Shown: piece after piece, positions 6,878-8,386 of the stretch | How the letters are laid out: each line of letters opens with the position of its first letter | Position numbering within the stretch: position 1 is the stretch's first letter | Program-made: the position numbers and the translations under genes | Notes under the pieces: model-generated | Database searches by the model: none | Told to the model about the DNA's origin: nothing | What the model saw: the letters and a program-made list of their open reading frames with translations, nothing else | From: an uncultured Rhodospirillaceae bacterium | GTDB taxonomy: Bacteria; Pseudomonadota; Alphaproteobacteria; Rhodospirillales; UBA2165 | DNA: 8,386 bases | Assembly (NCBI GenBank): GCA_913041095.1 | Contig: CAJWIB010000101.1 | Coordinates: forward strand, 1 to 8,386 | Direction of reading: 5' to 3'

Positions 6878-7842
6878 TTTTGACCTCCAACCATTACATC
6901 TTGGAATGTTTCGGCATCTACATTACCACCAGAATTGACCAGGCCAACTTTTTTTCCCTGGCGGATATCTTTCTGCTTCATCAGAGCCGCCAAGGGCGCT
7001 GCGGCGGCTCCTTCTGTCAGATTATGGGTATCTACGTAATAATAGCGCATTGCGGCCTTAATTTCATCCTCTGACACTTTCATAACATCGTCAGCACCAT
7101 CCAAGATGATCGCCAGCGCGTTTTCATCGGGTATCCGGCAAGCAATTCCATCCGCCATGGTATCGGCTGTGTTAGTCGAAATCACTTTTTTTTGTGCAAA
7201 GGACAGTGCATAACAGGCGGCATTTTCAGCCACGACGCCAATAATCTTAGTCTTAAGGCCAAGCATGTCCCGGGCCGAAATCATACCACACATACCGGAA
7301 CCCATCCCAATCGGTACATAGACTACATCTAAGTCACTGCAAGCAGTAAAAAATTCCAAGGCGTAGGTGCCAGCCCCCTGCAGCAACCAGGGATGAAACG
7401 GACCAATCATATGGAGATTCTTCTCTCCACTCAATACTTCAGCGTATTCACGAGCTTCCTGAAAATCCTCACCATACTTAATCAGTTCTGCACCGAGCGC
7501 CCGCATGGCATCGTTCTTTTCCGGGTTATTACCAAAGGGCACGAGAATAGTCGCAGTAATGCCATAGCGCGACGCAGCGAAGGCCAAGCTTTGACCATGA
7601 TTGCCTCGGGTCGCCGAGATAATACCGTTGATGTCGGGCTGCTCGCGGCTTAAGCGATCCATATAATTCAGCCCGCCCCGGACCTTGAACGCACCAATTG
7701 GCGTGTGGTTTTCATGTTTGACCCAAACCTCACAGCCACAACGCACAGATAACAATGGCCACGAAATTTCCGGCGTTGGTTTTAAATGCCGGTAGACGAT
7801 TTTCTGGGCAGCTTTAAGCTCATCGTGTGTTATTTTTTCCAT
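6874..7842 (-). CDS. Threonine/serine dehydratase-like PLP enzyme (fold type II)
   Basis: Cytoplasmic PLP enzyme of the tryptophan-synthase-beta fold, 322 residues, with no C-terminal ACT regulatory domain, so a catabolic type and not biosynthetic IlvA. Family members deaminate L-threonine or L-serine to 2-oxobutyrate or pyruvate; close relatives act on hydroxyaspartate or in ectoine breakdown. The PLP Schiff-base lysine is K53 in HENHTPIGAFKVRGGLNYM (43-61). SATRGNHGQS (76-85) is the substrate-binding loop. GMGSGMCG (179-186) is the glycine loop that holds the PLP phosphate. TADTMADGI (225-233) and VNSGGNVD (302-309, pyridine-nitrogen side) are also family blocks. The ATG start at 7842 has only a distant GGGGAA upstream. 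The gap to thiD is 69 bp, AT-rich, with a TTGACC but no well-spaced -10 box. The TGA stop overlaps the GNAT start. The exact substrate is not decided by sequence; threonine is the default. Confidence 0.88.
   Translation of the reverse strand: MEKITHDELKAAQKIVYRHLKPTPEISWPLLSVRCGCEVWVKHENHTPIGAFKVRGGLNYMDRLSREQPDINGIISATRGNHGQSLAFAASRYGITATILVPFGNNPEKNDAMRALGAELIKYGEDFQEAREYAEVLSGEKNLHMIGPFHPWLLQGAGTYALEFFTACSDLDVVYVPIGMGSGMCGMISARDMLGLKTKIIGVVAENAACYALSFAQKKVISTNTADTMADGIACRIPDENALAIILDGADDVMKVSEDEIKAAMRYYYVDTHNLTEGAAAAPLAALMKQKDIRQGKKVGLVNSGGNVDAETFQDVMVGGQK
6882..6887 (-). promoter_or_regulatory. Strong Shine-Dalgarno sequence fixing the GNAT GTG start
   Basis: The minus strand reads GGAGGT (6887-6882), four bases after which GTG (6877-6875) opens the GNAT frame. 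The site sits inside the last codons of the dehydratase gene, and the GTG shares bases with that gene's TGA stop. This is the best ribosome-binding site in the window. It shows that the GNAT gene begins here and not at the internal TTG at 6748, so the codon-33 TGA lies within the real coding region. Confidence 0.7.
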
Positions 7843-7911
7843 GGTATTAGGTTCCCCAATCCGGAGATTAAGGTCAATAGACTATATTATCAGGGAACAA
7901 TCTTGAAAAAA

Positions 7912-8386
7912 CTAAAACTCACCCACCGTATGGGCATGATTAAGCGGACCGTGACCATTGCCAAATCCAGGCGCGGTCCGGATTGCCTCCTGGACATAGC
8001 TGCGGCCACGCGCCACAGCTTCCCGGAGACTTAAACCTTGAGCGATACCAATGGCAATGGCGGACGCCAACGTACAGCCGGTACCATGAGTATGGTCAGT
8101 ATCAATGCGTGGGCTGCGGTAAATATCTGTAACGTTGCCGCGCTCCATCAGCAAATCCATCACCTCATCACCCTCGCGGTGACCACCCTTGAGCAGCACC
8201 GCCTGAGGTCCCATCGCCAACAAGGCCTGGGCAATATCCTCCGCATCTTCTTCACCAAATGATTTCATTCCCGACAGCGCCTCGGCCTCTGGAATATTTG
8301 GCGTCAAAATCGCGGCGCGTGGGATCATCAAGGATTTAAGCGTCACCATCGCTTCATCTGCGAGCAGTGAGGCACCGCCTTTGGCC
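7912..8386 (-). CDS. thiD: Hydroxymethylpyrimidine/phosphomethylpyrimidine kinase ThiD, N-terminus beyond the window
   Basis: Ribokinase-fold kinase of thiamine synthesis that phosphorylates HMP to HMP-P and then HMP-PP. The frame is open to the right edge: codons before the internal ATG at 8349 read AKGGASLLADEA, the normal ThiD sequence, so that ATG is not the start. The visible C-terminal 157 residues are about 60% of a usual 260-270. They include TPNIPEAEALSG, the segment VLLKGGH, and HGTGCTLASAIA (8088 downward), which holds the anion-hole GTGC motif with the conserved cysteine. The TAG stop at 7914-7912 is 69 bp upstream of the dehydratase start. Thiamine synthesis has no evident link to the genes downstream. 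No TPP riboswitch could be seen, since the upstream region lies outside the window. Confidence 0.93.
   Translation of the reverse strand, partial: AKGGASLLADEAMVTLKSLMIPRAAILTPNIPEAEALSGMKSFGEEDAEDIAQALLAMGPQAVLLKGGHREGDEVMDLLMERGNVTDIYRSPRIDTDHTHGTGCTLASAIAIGIAQGLSLREAVARGRSYVQEAIRTAPGFGNGHGPLNHAHTVGEF

Noticed and set aside
7872..7877. TTGACC as a -35 box for the dehydratase gene
   Set aside because: No acceptable -10 hexamer lies 16-18 bases downstream; the best TA-rich match is about 22 bases away.
8347..8349. ATG as the thiD start
   Set aside because: Upstream in-frame codons encode AKGGASLLADEA, a normal internal ThiD segment; the gene continues off the right edge.

Overview
The window looks like bacterial chromosome, most plausibly from an uncultured or marine alphaproteobacterium. 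This is an inference from family resemblance recalled from memory and from moderate GC; no marker gene is present. It holds nine genes in two convergent blocks that meet at about 3307-3336. I see no RNA gene, CRISPR array, insertion sequence or integrase.

Left block, + strand, 1-3306: the membrane and ATPase half of a branched-chain amino acid type (HAAT) ABC importer, in the order livH (start cut off by the left edge), livM, livG, livF. The genes overlap or lie 5 bp apart, and livM, livG and livF all start with GTG. No periplasmic binding protein lies in the window, so the true substrate (leucine/isoleucine/valine, another amino acid, an amide or urea-like compound) cannot be fixed. LivG has a degenerate ABC signature. 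This block is AT-rich until late in livF, where composition shifts.

Right block, - strand, read from right to left: thiD (start beyond the right edge), a PLP-dependent threonine/serine dehydratase-like gene, a GNAT acetyltransferase gene broken by one in-frame TGA, a TtuC/DmlA-type tartrate/D-malate dehydrogenase, and an SLC13/DASS anion transporter with two RCK_C (TrkA_C) domains. The dehydratase and GNAT genes overlap by 4 bp, and the GNAT gene and dehydrogenase are 15 bp apart, so these three look like one transcription unit. The transporter follows after a 124-bp gap with a perfect inverted repeat and a plausible promoter of its own. A dicarboxylate-type transporter beside a 2-hydroxy-dicarboxylate oxidative decarboxylase suggests uptake and catabolism of tartrate, D-malate or a related acid.

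The observation most worth following is the GNAT gene. Its real start is the GTG at 6877, behind a strong Shine-Dalgarno sequence, and its frame is intact for 161 codons except for a TGA at codon 33. Normal TGA stops occur elsewhere in the window, so this is either a fresh nonsense mutation, a base-call error, or a recoded UGA. I found no convincing new multi-gene system.
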